Assembly: GCF_000247695.1 (NCBI RefSeq)
Contig: NW_004624734.1
Coordinates: 15,679,894-15,743,893, forward strand
Reading direction: 5' to 3'
DNA from: Heterocephalus glaber
Taxonomy: Eukaryota; Chordata; Mammalia; Rodentia; Bathyergidae
DNA length: 64,000 bases
The notes under the pieces were generated by a model. It was not told where the DNA came from, searched no databases, and was given only the letters and a program-made list of their open reading frames with translations. Both the position numbers and the translations under genes were made by a program. Shown here one piece after another: positions 47,750 to 60,519 of the stretch. Position 1 is the first letter of the stretch. The number at the start of each line of letters is the position of its first letter.

Positions 47750-50655
47750 ATGGAGAAAAGGCTTTTCTCAGTTTGTATCTTATGGAAAATGTTCAGACCA
47801 CACTGTGTGATACTAGAGCTACACCGACAAGCCTTAGAAGGCCAGAATAATGCACTTTTGCTCACCTGGAGTCTAACAACTGCCCAAAGGGCAAGACAAA
47901 ACACAACAAAACACTTGCTTCTATAGCACTGTGAAGCAGACACACTGTAGTATAGAAAGAAAGAAAAAACAAATGTAGAGAACAAACTAGTTGTTCAGTG
48001 ATGCATAAAAATGAGCACAAATATGCTGTCACAGTGCAGTAAGAATCTGAGGTCAGGGTCAGAAAAGGAAAGGAGAAGATTTCTGAATGCAGAAAGGAGC
48101 AGTCAAAGAAAAATAAGCTTTGGATTGTTCAAATATTTTGCCTGGGTTGGCCCTCAATAGAGGAAAATTAGAAAAAAATTTAATAACACTCCAGGAGTAA
48201 TTTTCATAACTGAAGCATTTTTAAATAAATGGAAATAAATTAGGGCTGTTAGTTAAAAATGGAACAGTGGAAGCACACACCCAAGAGCTAAGAACTTACA
48301 AGTGTTTCAGACTTAAAATTTAAAGTTAGTTTTAAACTGGATTTCAGCCTTTACTCCTGTTGCCTTGTTTCTTATCTATTGCCTTCCTTCTTTGTTTTCC
48401 CCTTTCCCTCTACTAGCCATCGGAACATAAGAAAACAATTCAAATAATATTCCTTATAAAGTACCAAGAAGAAGGAGATGAGGGTGTGAAATTCGAACCA
48501 AGGAAGTTGAATCCTATCTAAAAAAAAAAAAAAAGAAATGACCTATTAGCCCACTTCCATTATACACATAACAGAAATCATGTTAAATATATGACCAATA
48601 CTGTTATAAGTTAAATGTGATTTTCCATTTGTTCACTCATTTTCCTCTTCATAAATTTTAGGAAAATATGATCTGATATACTGTTATGAATATTATAATA
48701 TGCAAATGTGAAAATACAACAGAGATATTTCAAGTGGAAATGATCCTCAGCAGACATAATGAGACATGGCAAACATCAGATTATATATCCCTTGATAAAT
48801 AACATTTGTCAAGCAAACATTATGTGACTTCCATAGGCAGTAGACTAAATTACAGTTAACATGATCTTAACTCTTCTATAAGTGTGACCTTTGAGCCTAG
48901 GCTTCTGAAGAATCACTTGGTAGATATCCTGTGCTTCCGTTGTCACAAAAAGAAGAACATGACCTGGGAAACTTACTCTCAGGAAAATGAAAGATTTAAC
49001 GAACAGAATTGACTTGGAATCATTGTCTGGAATGAAAGCCAATCAAAGCCAGCCTTGATTGGCCAATCCCATTTGATTTAAGGAGCTATGGCTGAATAAA
49101 ACAGGGCCATCTCATCCAACCTGCAAACACAAGGGTGAATACTCACTTTAAACCATTCAACATTGAGTGGCTCAGTAACAAAGCAATAGTGTGGACTCAG
49201 ATGACCTACCTAGCTTTCATTTCTGCTTACTGAAGTAGGACATGATGGAAATCTCTTTGCTATTGCCAAGGGATTGAATGATCTTAAAAAGTTGTTTTGA
49301 GAAGTCATTTTGTAATAGAATAAAAGACACGTGACTTTAGCTTTTTATTGCTGTTTGTTTGCTTATTAATCACTTCAACTAAGAATCAGAACCTAGTCAC
49401 TTGGAAATCAACCTATGCCTCAAATTATGACATAGAAACCATTCTGCCACTAGGCTGCCAGAGTCTTCAAATATTTCTTATATTTTCAATATTTAAATTG
49501 GAGGAAGAAACTCAATGAAAATAGAAGTTCTTATCTTCTGATAGAATTGACATTAGTGTTCATTCAAAAGATGGGATTTTAGCTGTGCCACAGTAACCAA
49601 ACAGAAAATGGAGCTGAATACAGGTGAAAAAAAGAAGTTTAGGCACATGAATAAATTGATGTCTATGCATATGCCAAAATAAAATTATACATATCTCCTA
49701 CTTATGTTTCCATGTTATTGTTATGTAGTTCCATTAATGTCTCATCTATTATCATTTGATCAAAAGAAAATACAAGTTTTCTATCATTTTATATTTGATT
49801 TAAGAAATATATACTGATTTATAATAAAATATGCATTATCTGTCTTAATAAAGGTAAGATTCTTTTTTTTTTTGAAATTAAAGTCTTATTTGTGTCAACA
49901 GGTTCATCTCATATATGATTTCTAATCAAAATAAATCTTTCATTGCTTTGGGGGTCATATATTTTGTTTTTTATTTATGTTCTATGTACAAATACACTAT
50001 GAGGAATAATAAAATAAGAAGCACCTGTACACCCCACTCTCAGTCTCAGAAACCTTTGGTTAATAGTCAATCTGATATGATCTAGACTTCCATCCATTCT
50101 TTTCACTCCCCATGTAATTTTGAATAAAATTCCAGATATTAATCAAAAGTATATTTAATAAAATTTATTTTATATTTTCCTTGAAAACTTTCATATTGAC
50201 CTTTCATATTGTTTGAGAAAGAGAAAGACAAAAAATTTACTGTTTCCCTATTCATCTAAAGGATCTGTATAATTTTAAAACTGGAATGACAACATTTAAA
50301 GTGGAAGATGAAGTGAATCCAAAAGAATTGGGCATATACACATCATTATAAAACAGGCCAAACATCTTGCATTTTCATTACACTATCTCAATATGGAAAA
50401 AAATTACAAACTTTGATTCAAATAATTTTGGAAGAAAATAGGTCTACTCAGACATAGATGAAACCTGGAATCATAGGAAGAAATTATATAAAAGTATACA
50501 CTGTATTTGATTTTTAAAGTCTTGACTGATAGGAAGAGATTTTGTTGGTTAATTTTTGCTAAACATATATGATATTAAATGGAGATATTTATAAAAACCA
50601 TATAAATTTTGCTTCATAAATAGTAATCTTCTAAAATCCTTCTCATTCCCTCCAA
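47750..50655. other. mostly unassigned AT-rich DNA
   Basis: No gene seen. A CCAAT-bearing inverted repeat lies at 49038-49067. A mixed-composition piece near 49970-50130 may be old LINE-1. Confidence 0.4.
49038..49067. promoter_or_regulatory. CCAAT-box inverted repeat
   Basis: Perfect 9-bp arms gccaatcaa (49038-49046) and ttgattggc (49055-49063) around an 8-base spacer (agccagcc), with a further CCAAT at 49063-49067. Three CCAAT/ATTGG motifs in 30 bases would suit NF-Y binding. No transcript can be tied to it from sequence alone. Confidence 0.3.
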
Positions 50656-50659
50656 TCAA

Positions 50660-51080
50660 TGTCATTTTTTCCCTTAATAGCTTTCTTAAAATATAGTTCT
50701 GACATTCTAATAAATAGAGTTATTATAGTATATGTTCATTTGTTTCTGTTTTCTTCTCTTAGCATATTTTTAAGGGTCATTCATATTATTGTGTGTATTA
50801 AAGTAATTCATTAAATTCAATTACATTTCATCGATACATCTCATTTTATGTGCCCATTCAATAAATTGGTTATCACTTGAGTTATTTGAACTTTTAGCTA
50901 TTATAAAATAGTTCGGTGTACAAGTCATGATGTGGACATATGTTTTCACTTGAAACAAGTAGGTATGAACTCTCTTTTTCTTTCTCAAAATAGTCCTTTT
51001 TTTTTTTTCCTTTTGCAACCTTGCAGTTCCATACAATTTTCCAATGTCTCCTTTCCTGTCCTCAATATACCTCTTCACAC
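50660..51080 (-). repeat. old LINE-1 3' fragment
   Basis: Antisense L1M text: 'cttcatttgtttctg'-like start, 'tttttaagggtcattcatat', 'ttttagctattataaaatag', 'ggtgtacaagtcatgatgtg' and 'gacatatgttttcacttgaa'. The 142-residue minus frame at 50821-51249 starts inside it and has no domain. Confidence 0.7.
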
Positions 51081-51084
51081 ACAC

Positions 51085-54000
51085 CAAAACACCATTTCTC
51101 TGCAGTTGGCCATCCACGCTCTCCCCAGAGCGCACCACGGAACGCTGAGTGCTTACTACACACGTCTTTACTTGCGGCCTGGATTCATCACTTACGTTGC
51201 AGATCAATAACCCTAATAACTTTTCTTCTTCTGGGATTAACTGTTTCAACCAGCCCAGCCCTCACTAGATGGACTGTAAAGCGCCCACCATTTTCATGAT
51301 TACCTTTTGCTTCAAGAATAGCCATAGAAGCAATATATTAAATATTCCAATGGTGGACGCTCTTCCTACAATTTTCCCATTATGCCAAATGACCTAACCT
51401 AACAAATAAGCAACACTATTTGAAGCCTTCAAGTTCCTCTATCTGCCTGCTTCCCTCTCAAGCATATGCCACTATACTTTGTATTGCTCACTTAAAATAA
51501 ATCTTTCACATATTTTCCTTTCTTCTATCTGTCAGCTATTTAGAAGGCCAATGGCATATTTTTCTTTCTTCAGAATATCATTATGGACTCACTCTCCCCA
51601 TGAATCCTTCCAGATACGTCTTCATTTGCCTCTACTCATTTTAGCAGCCTCTTCAGTGTGCATTCCTATCTCTTTAAGTAGCTGGATATATTTAGTATAT
51701 ATACTGTCTTTTATTTTGTACTGTGATTTCAAAATCTATTTAAGCATTTATTTCTTCTGACTTTTACACTCAAAAAGTACATTATGTTTACAGATTTCTT
51801 GTGTCTAATTCCCAGTTAACAGGTTATACATGAAGATGATGCTTTAATATTGCTAGACTGTCTAGATAGGACACACTGGGAGAAAGAATAGAAAATTGCG
51901 ATGTGCTATTCCTCAGGAGTAGTTTTGCTTGTAATCTTTAGAAATATCCGTTCAATAAAGGAAAAGTGGTATGCTGTTTGTAAACTCGAGCAGAATTCAG
52001 CAGAACTCATTTCAAACTGAAACTAACAAGGATATATAGAAGATTTATACGTATACTTTATCTACTAGTCTGATTTTGAGAGTTACATAATATCATTAGC
52101 TTATACTATCACAGCTACAAGTCAGATGCAATGTTTCTAAAGGCCCCCTATGCACTGAAATTGTTTCCTTTCTGTACTCTAGACCCTTGCCAATTATGGT
52201 TGATCATAATTGACTTGTGGATGTGAGAATTTGGCTCGATTGATAGTGGGGTGGCTGTCAACACCAAGTTCCATAGCCATGGTTGGGCACCTTCAGGAAC
52301 AGGCAGTATTTGGAGACTTTCATTATAGCCTGCAAGTGGTCATGCTCTACCCCACAGCAAACGGGATCTCACTTAAGAACTGGGATGCAAAGAACTCCTT
52401 CTTACACTCAATCAGTAAGCTAGGTCCCTGGTTCAAAATTTCTGGAAAATTAAAAAAGAGTTCAGGTCAGGCACATTCCATACTTTGCAAAGAGACTGTA
52501 TTGAATATGTGTAAAACTTATGATACATGATCATTTTCTTATCTTTTCCCAACCACCCCCTATTTCTACCACACACAGCTCTTTCAATATATTCAAGACT
52601 GCTGTAAGCCAGCTGGAAATTAGGAGTGGAGGGGGTGATCCAAAAGACTGAAGCCAAAAGCAACACTGAAACTAATAAGAAATCTCAGTTTGTCAAGTCG
52701 AAGTAACCGTTTGCCAAACAATGTTTTAAATGATTTAAATAGCCCAGTGTGTATCATAGACCCGTTTCTGAGTTATGTTAACCTCCATGCTGACAATTTA
52801 TGTGGATTTTCACATACCAATTTACAAACTAATTAAAGAGAACTAAAGAATATATACATCTTTTAATTCTTTACAAGCAAGTTATAGAATTTTCTTCCTG
52901 ATAACATACATGACTTGGTAACTATATCAAGCTAAAACATATCTGCTGTATTAGACTCCTTATCAGGTTACACTGAAAATGTTCTCCTTATAACACTCAA
53001 TAAAGTCTCATATGAGTCCCATAAACCTTTGTTATATTGCCTTACTAAACTAGAGCAGAGGAATTCTGTGGAAGGTTTTTCAATCCCAATTCATTTACTC
53101 ACAGTTCAGTCGGAGGATGAACAAGGGTTTTTGAGGAGGGGGATTAATGAGTTCAACGATGTTATGTGCCCAGGAGACCCATAGTGCTTTATGTCAGTCT
53201 GAGCTACAAGGTGAGAGAACAAAAGCTACAACTGGCAGTCACTTTCAGGAAGGTAACGAGTGAGCTGTGTATGGCTCTTTAAACACTATGAAAGGGAATT
53301 GTTATAATGTATCAGGGGGTTAATTAGGTGCAATTGTATAGGGTTTAAGGGAACATTTTAAAGAGACCTGTATTTTGGTCCATTCTGTTCTTACTGAGAA
53401 ATAGAATTACCGTCATTCAGCTTCAGAAATGAGACCTGTGAACAATGCAGGCAGGCTTATGGCTACTGAGGTTGAATTACCAGGCAGTGAGATCTTCTAG
53501 ACCAAGCTGGCACTACACTCTTTGGTAGGCGGGAGAGGAGAGAAGAGATATTGGTGAAATTTTCTGTTCAAATAATATAGTTTTAGATATATAGTTTGTT
53601 TTCCATAAAATTATAAATATTTTAGACATGATCTACCTTTAACAAATGTCTTTAAGCACCAAGAATCTGGCAGGCATTCCAATTGCTTAGAATTAGGCAA
53701 GATTTACTTAATAAGAAAATACAATCTTTTGGGGAGCTATTAGGAACTGAGAGCTTTTTTCCAGCACTTTAAAAGTATGATCTCTTACCAATCCTAAACA
53801 GCAATATAATGTTTCCTGTTTCACAAATAAGGAAATTGAGACATAAAGGATTAGATCAGTGTAGTTTTTATAATACAACTAATATATGATTGCAAACAGT
53901 TTGTTTCTGAAATATACACATTCTATATGCTAATAAATCATATATAATATCTATGATGATATATTATAATAAATATTATACATTATCTTTTATATATACC

Positions 54001-54125
54001 ATAGGATGATATAAAGATGATTAAAATGCATTACATATGATATACAATATACTATACTTACCACATATTAATAAACGCAGTTATACACACTCAATGAAAT
54101 ATTTTTATATTTTCCCAGGTGTATA
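51085..54125. other. mixed DNA, nothing assigned
   Basis: 51085-51300 and 53020-53560 are less AT-rich than average and may be old repeats that I cannot name. The 106-residue plus frame at 52210-52530 has no recognisable domain. Confidence 0.35.
53770..53860 (+). repeat. MIR core fragment
   Basis: 'gtttcacaaataaggaaatt' and 'gagacataaaggattag' match the MIR core 'tcatctgtaaaatgaggaaactgaggcacagagaggtt'. It is short. Confidence 0.5.
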
Positions 54126-54139
54126 TCTCTATATACACC

Positions 54140-54166
54140 TATATACATATATATATATATATATAA
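54140..54166. repeat. (TA)n microsatellite
   Basis: Simple TA run following TA-rich sequence. Confidence 0.9.
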
Positions 54167-54179
54167 ATATGAAAGAGGG

Positions 54180-56255
54180 ATAGACACTGAAAGGGATAAT
54201 GTGAAGGAAACATTTTTGATAAGCAGAGAAAACTTCAGAAAAAATCAGGTGGTAGGGAAAGTAAACTTAGTGATGCAATAAAGGAAAGAAATGTCTCAAG
54301 CTAGGAAAGAAAGTAACAAGCTACAACAAGTTATTGAGTTTTACATCCTCCTAGAAGCACATAATGCCCCTGAAAATATTCTTGACGACTCAATAAAAGA
54401 CACTTACTTGATTACCTTTTTATTCTCTAACTTTAGAATAAAATGTCAGTGATATTCAGTCAGTAGTATACCCAATGACAAAAATTGATTGATGTATTTA
54501 ACTCTTTTGTCAGTATCATTGAAGGAAATTTTAAAATAAATACAGGCTCTTGCTGTTTATATCCTAAGATAATTATATTTCAACAAAGAAAATTACAAAT
54601 GCCAAGAGTAAAACATTTAATTGATTATACATACTTCCATTTTGTGATTTTTAACATATTTTCCAAGAGTGAAGTACAGAGGCAAAATGGTAGATTATGT
54701 TAAAAAAACAGGGGCCTTGGTGACAAAAGTAGCACTAGTTATAGGAGGCTAAACATTGAGATAACCTCAAAATATGATTGGTTGATTTCCACTGGGTGTT
54801 TAGGGACTCAGGGTTTTTCATTACATTTCTCTTATCATCTTCCAGTGCTTCAGAACTATTTCTGTGTTTCTCTGTATCCAAACTTAAAACTGTTTTTCTT
54901 AATAACATTTATCATTTTTCTACTTTTTATAGTCCATAACTCAGTCACACTTATCTACTCACCTAGAAAGGAGAGATGAGGATAAACTTTTGCTATAGCA
55001 TAAAAAGAAATGAGTTTGGAATCTTTGCCTCAGAAGCTTGTGTAGTAATTACAGTGATATCTCTGTCCACAAATTTAATTTGCTCCATGCACTGGGCAAG
55101 ATGGCTGCACTCATGTTTGTGTGGGGAAGATGGCCCACACGGTGCTCCTCACTCAATGTAGAGTTCTCCTACAGAAGCAAATTTTTGCCCAAAGTTTTTG
55201 TTTGACATCCAAATTTTTTGCAAACACCAGTGTTCATGAACCAAGATATTACTCTATTAGATAAGCGTGGGCAGACACACTTGGATGCAACTAATAAAAA
55301 ACTATTTATTGGGATTCATGACCAAGAATCAGGGACTCATGGATGAGGGTGTATTTGTGCTATGTGTGTTATTGATTATGATATTGATCACAGAAGAAAG
55401 ACTTGTCATTCATCACATTAAGATGAATAAGCTGCCTTGTTTGGAATTACTTACAAAATAGTTGTGTCTGTTTGGGCACTGAGTAGGAGAACACAGAGAG
55501 TTTGATAAATGAATCTGTGTATGGTACAGAGCTAATGAAATTAAAACAACACCTATGTGGGCTGGTTTTGACAAAATAATTGACATTTGACATTTATGCT
55601 CATTAGTTATTGTTATATCTAATTACTCTGAAGATTATAAAGGTGAACAGGCTTGTTATGCACTGCACATTAACAATCTAGAAGTTTTATTTAATTGCAA
55701 CAGTAAACTATAAAAACATGCTCAGTCTTTCCAGTATGAAAGCCTATAGACTATTCTTGAAGAGTGCATTGGGAAAAGGATAGCAGAGTCAATAGAGATT
55801 TAATTAAGTCAAGTTTGCTGCACAGAAAGTACTTTGGGGATGATTGACTTGAAGCTTGGTCACAGAACAATATTATTTGACAAGAAGGAAAAAAAAATCA
55901 CTAAATAAATTCAGTTGTTTATATTTTGCTTAAGTTTAGAAGAGGTGACTGTCCCTCATACTTCGGTCAATACTTCTATCAATGTATCAGTGTAGTCCTA
56001 TAAAATTTCCCAAATTTAGTTTCATTAGCATTCAAATATTGTGAGAGAGTCCTTCTCATAGTAAAATATTCTGAAATTTTACCAAATTTACATCTTTCTT
56101 CAAACATACAATCTTTTTTATTTTGGATATATTGCGCTGAGCGCTGGTTCTTATTTTCCTTTCAAGGCCTTTATCAGACTGTTATCATTACTATCAGACT
56201 GTTATCATTGGGCTAAGGTAAGAGAACCAGAAATTTGCTAAAGGTAAGAAGAGTG
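54180..56255. other. AT-rich DNA with a small tandem
   Basis: A 20-bp tandem duplication (core atcagactgttatcatt) lies at 56172-56210. 55080-55200 is less AT-rich and repeat-like. No gene seen. Confidence 0.45.
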
Positions 56256-56259
56256 AATT

Positions 56260-56444
56260 GCACAAGTATAAATATTGCATGATTACTCTTATTTGAGAAG
56301 TCTAAAGTCTAAACAATTTAAAGAGCAAAGTAAAGGATGGATAACAGGAATCAAGGAGATAGATCTTTGCATATGGGAGAGGGTTCTAGAGATCCATGGA
56401 GGGGTGTATGAGAGGAGAAGAAGTGGAAGTTAAAAGAATTAAGA

Positions 56445-56475
<31 letters not shown>

Positions 56476-56545
56476 CAAACTCCCCACAATGAGTGTAATC
56501 ATTACGCACTGCCATTATGGTTTAAAACAATTAAAAAAGGAAGAA
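56260..56545 (+). repeat. LINE-1 3' tail fragment
   Basis: 'aaatattgcatgattactct' followed by a purine-rich stretch, a TA array (56450-56475) and the tail 'caaactccccacaatgagtg', 'taatcattacgcactgccat'. This tail aligns with the copy at 59640-59770. Confidence 0.7.
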
Positions 56546-56559
56546 TGAATTACAAATAT

Positions 56560-58560
56560 GCTTCGTGTGTCAAATGTTCTATTTTGCATATATATACAAA
56601 AGTACCTTTTATCATAATGCAATGACTTATCATTTAATCCTTTATATTTTGTGTATATCCAAATAAATGCATATGTTTGTTATGTGGAACCGTATAAAAC
56701 ATAATATTTGACATTTTTCCCTATAAAAATGATACTTAATATGCTTCACTCACCCACATATATACACGGAGAAATAAATACATGCACTCATTTTATTCTA
56801 TTCTAACATATATTTTCATATGTATAACCAGATGGATTCACTCAACTCAAATTAGTGGTTTAAACAAAAAAGCAGACTCTTAAAATTGAATTAATTTTAT
56901 GCTGACCAAAATGTTTTGAAAATGCCATTTGCACTGAACTTGCATGAGGACTAGTGTCAATAAGGTATTCCTGATTGGCTATGTGTTTTTGTATTTTTTT
57001 ATTTTACTTTCTATGTCATTGCTAAGTGACTCTGAAATAGTGCACTACATTCACCCAAAACTTTCCATTAAAGAACAGTAATAGTTTAAAGATTTGTGAC
57101 ATATTTTTTAAGATAAAAGCCATTTATAGTTATTAACTAAAGCTAAAAACTTGGAGTAATTTTAGAAGCCTTTTAGTAACACCGACCAATTACATTGTGA
57201 GGTAGAGAAAGTGGCAAACAGATTCAGATATAAGAGGAAACATTGTTTTTCAGACTTGAATATGTTGGTGAATCACTTTTTAAGGACATTTTTGAGAAGA
57301 GCTTCCTTAACAAAATACCTCTCAGGATTTCTAGGACTAGTGGAATTTTTTTAAAAAGAAAAAGTTTTAAGACCTTCTTTGTTCTCCAAATTAATCATTT
57401 GTATCAAAATATCTTTTCAAATTTATTTTACCTCATCTGTTCACATACCTGAGCACATCTTCCCTAAGGAATAATTTGTGCAAATCTGAAACATGTATGA
57501 TTAAATGTAATCAGGGAGAAAGGATTGACTGATTCATTTCTTTCAGGACAGATAATGTCACCTGTATTATGTTTAATTTGTTGCACAACCTAGGAAATAA
57601 ACACTGAAAAACACATCCCATCAAAGGAACAGACAGGAAAAAATCTGCATATTCTAAGAATTGTGAAGTCTGAACGTTGCTTTTTAAGTCTTACTTTCTT
57701 GGCTAAATGTGTTTACCAATAATTTTTCCACTATATTTATTTGTAAAATGTAAGATTTACCTCTGCAGGTATATTGTGAACTGTACTGATAGGAACCAAT
57801 GAGGCTACTCATGTTCATACTCTCTATTTTTTAATCTAACCAATAACACACTTTAAAAGTTAGATTTTGTAGTGTAGCATTCAGGCAGAATCTTGAAAAA
57901 CTGCACATTCAATAGCATAGATAGATTTCATGTTCCAGACATTTACACCACCACCACACAAGTATTCCTCTGTTGTATTCCTTTCTCACTTTGCTGTATT
58001 CTTCAGCTAATTTATCAATCCTAATTAAATCAGGGCTCCCTCTATTTTTTACCTGCACCCATGTAACTGAGTGTAGTTGGAGCAACATTTTATTATTAAA
58101 TTATATCTACAAAACTCAAGTAGGCCTTCAACAATATTGAGTAACTGAACTAAAATTCCCTGATCAAATACTTCTTCAGGCCATTGATCTATTATTTTAT
58201 ATTTTCTCTTTTCTTCTCTTCTCTTCTCAAATCTTCAATAAATTATTTCATTGAGAGAGAATAGAAGCATCAGAAAAGAATATTTCTTATTCCCAGCACT
58301 AAATATATTACCTATAATTCTGTTTTCTGGCAGTCTTTTTTGTTTTACAGTCACAGAGACTAAATATTCTTATTTCTACTAAAAATCATTCTGAATTTTT
58401 GATTCATAATCCTTTTTCTTTCTTTTCTAGAAATCAATGATTAATTAGAACTACCTTTTTCTACTGCATGGTAAATTTTACTCTTGCTAAAGATGGAAAC
58501 TCTCTAACCAAAAAATATCCTTATTTTATTTTTAAAAATTTGTATTAACACATTAATTCT
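56560..58560. other. AT-rich DNA, nothing assigned
   Basis: A very good acceptor-like tract ends at 58430 ('tttctttcttttctag') but all three frames stop within about 15 bases, so no coding exon follows. Confidence 0.4.
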
Positions 58561-58564
58561 CTTG

Positions 58565-58985
58565 GCTTATGTCTAGATGTCCCCCTCAAAGACTCATGCA
58601 GTCATAAACAGGGGCTTTTCCAGAGGCAGTTGAATCTAGAGTGTCTGATTGATTTATAGTGCAGTGCTCGGCTTAAGGATACTGGGATTAATGGTGAGTG
58701 ATTACTAAATCAGTCCACTGTTGGGTTTGGCACCACCCTAATCCAGGTAGCCTGGATACAATATAAGGGACAGAAATAGGCCTGTCTTCTCCCTTGCTTG
58801 CTTGCTTTGCTACCTTCTGCCCACCATGAACTATTTTTCTTCTGTGATGCCTGTGTGCCATGTCACAATGCCTTAAAGCCCATCAATTGCGGACTGAAAC
58901 CTCTACAAATTGTGAACTAAATAACCATTTTGTCCTTTAACTTTGGGTGTCTAATATTTTGTCTTAGCAACAAGAATATTAAGTA
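58565..58985 (+). repeat. MaLR-type LTR
   Basis: 'gatgtccccctcaaagactc', 'ggcaccaccctaatccagg'-type middle, 'ttctgcccaccatgaactat', 'atcaattgcggactgaaacc', 'gtgaactaaataaccatttt' and the end 'tcttagcaacaagaatatta' show a nearly complete rodent MLT1/ORR1-like LTR. Confidence 0.75.
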
Positions 58986-58987
58986 AG

Positions 58988-59345
58988 ATGTTAATTATAC
59001 TTATCATACTTTATTGTGATATTTCCATACATATTTATACTGTGCACTGGTTAAATCCAACCTCACTTTTCCACTTCTCCGTACACCCTTCCCAAACTTT
59101 AGTAATTCCTATTCACTATTTTCAACTTGACTTTTTTTTTTTTTTTTTTTGGTACCAGGGTACCAGGGATTGAACTCGGGTCCTTGAGCTTGCACAGCAG
59201 GCGGCGAAACCACTGAGCTAAATCCCTGGCCCAACTTGACATTTTTTTATGTTCCTTGTGTAACAGACAACATGTGGTACTTGTCTTTCTGTGTCTGGCT
59301 TATTTTTACATCTTTAAAAGAAAAAGAGTGTTTATTGTCTCTATG
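58988..59345 (-). repeat. LINE-1 3' fragment split by a SINE
   Basis: Antisense LINE-1 tail: pyrimidine-rich 59060-59120, then after the SINE 'cagacaacatgtggtacttg' and 'tctttctgtgtctggcttat', the mirror of 'aagccagacacagaaagaca'. Confidence 0.65.
59132..59231 (-). mobile_element. ID-like SINE with short internal duplication
   Basis: Minus-strand body 'gggccagggatttagctcag' and B-box 'gagttcaatccctggtacc', with an A tail (T run 59132-59150). The flanking duplication caacttgac lies at 59123-59131 and 59232-59240. The 3' end of the body carries a duplicated 8-mer (taccaggg at 59153-59160 and 59161-59168). Confidence 0.92.
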
Positions 59346-59447
59346 TCTTCTTACATGCTTCCTTAACCCCTTTCTCTTCTTTAGAGGAAAAGTTACTGAA
59401 AAGAAAATATTAAATCTATGAATTTTTTCTTTCTGCTTTCCATTCAG

Positions 59448-59495
59448 GTTTATACAGACCAATATGGGTGCCTTACAAAAATGGGCATATCAATA
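59448..59495 (+). CDS. candidate 48-nt coding exon
   Basis: An excellent acceptor ('tttctgctttccattcag') ends at 59447 and a GTAAGT donor starts at 59496. The length is a multiple of three. In the phase left by 35772-35868 the junction codon is GGT and the exon reads LYRPIWVPYKNGHIN with one base left. No stop occurs in this frame. I do not recognise the peptide. It lies outside the neighbouring LINE-1 and SINE copies. Confidence 0.38.
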
Positions 59496-59639
59496 GTAAG
59501 TCAACTTTTATATTGTAAAATCCAGTGATCAACTCAAAGTCTTCATGTCAGTTTTATCTTTAATTACCATGAAATTGCTCTTTAGAATTCTTAACTAATA
59601 TGACAAAACAATATAAAATTGATATGGGTTTTCATTTAA

Positions 59640-59775
59640 AACTAATGGGTCAAAAGGAGGGGAGGGAATGGGAAAAAAAGAAGAAGCAAGACATATCATG
59701 TACAGGTACAAATTCCCCATGATGAATGTTATCATTATGTATATCTAAAATGTACCAATAAACATTTCATTTCAT
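59640..59775 (+). repeat. LINE-1 3' tail fragment
   Basis: Polypurine tract, 'acaggtacaaattccccatg', 'atgaatgttatcattatgta' and 'ctaaaatgtaccaataaaca'. This is the cleanest copy of the tail family also seen at 2560-2635, 2915-2985 and 56480-56540. Confidence 0.75.
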
Positions 59776-60109
59776 AATTAACCTAAAATTGTACTGTTGT
59801 TCAGTTTACCTTATAATCCTTCATTATCTATTGTACTAATAAAAAATTCTTACCAGAAAGAAAATTTATTGTATAATTTATTCCCTAGTGGCTGATGGAA
59901 TCAAAATCTTTCCCTAAGTGGATCTCTTATGTTAGAAAGAAGCACACTTTCAACTATGGGCATATTTATGTCTACTTATGGAGATATACAAAGAAAACCT
60001 CTAGGATTTCTAAGTATGTGGGAGGAATAATGCTTTAATTAGTACTGTAAAAGACAAATAATTTCTCTGAGAAGGTTACTCCTTAGGTCTAGGAAATGCC
60101 TACATACTT

Positions 60110-60305
60110 ACATATCATGGTTCAGCTTTGTTGGTTAGCTTCCTTGTCCCTGGACAACACAGTTGATATCTGTAATTTAAAGGAAAGATTTATTTGGCTC
60201 ATGGGTTTCTATCCGTGGTCATCTGGCTCCAAGGCAGAAAAAGCATGGCAAAAGGGCATAGCAGAGCAAATTGCCAAAACCATGGCAGCCAGAAAGAAGA
60301 AAGAC

Positions 60306-60348
<43 letters not shown>

Positions 60349-60510
60349 TATGAGGATACAGTCTTCCAGCTTAGTCCTCCAGAGTTACAGAGCCCCAACC
60401 CCTACACTACATCCAGTTACATCCCTATAATCTAATGGCTTTCTGAAAGCCCTACCTCTGAACACATGAGATTTCGGGATACTTTTTAGATCTAAATGAC
60501 AACAGTAGAT
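60110..60510 (-). repeat. MaLR-type LTR with (GA)n array
   Basis: Antisense MLT1-like order: 'ggaaagatttatttggctca', 'ccaaggcagaaaaagcatgg', 'aaagcatggcaaaagggca', a GA array (60305-60350), 'gccctacctctgaacacatg'. The 85- and 78-residue frames here are this repeat. Confidence 0.7.
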
Positions 60511-60519
60511 AAAATCTTT

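Noticed and set aside
50821..51249. 142-residue minus-strand open frame
   Set aside because: Starts inside an old LINE-1 fragment and shows no recognisable domain.
58431..58460. Exon after a very strong acceptor
   Set aside because: All frames stop within about 15 bases and no donor follows nearby.
60096..60430. Arg/Glu-rich open frames
   Set aside because: GA array inside an antisense MaLR-type LTR.
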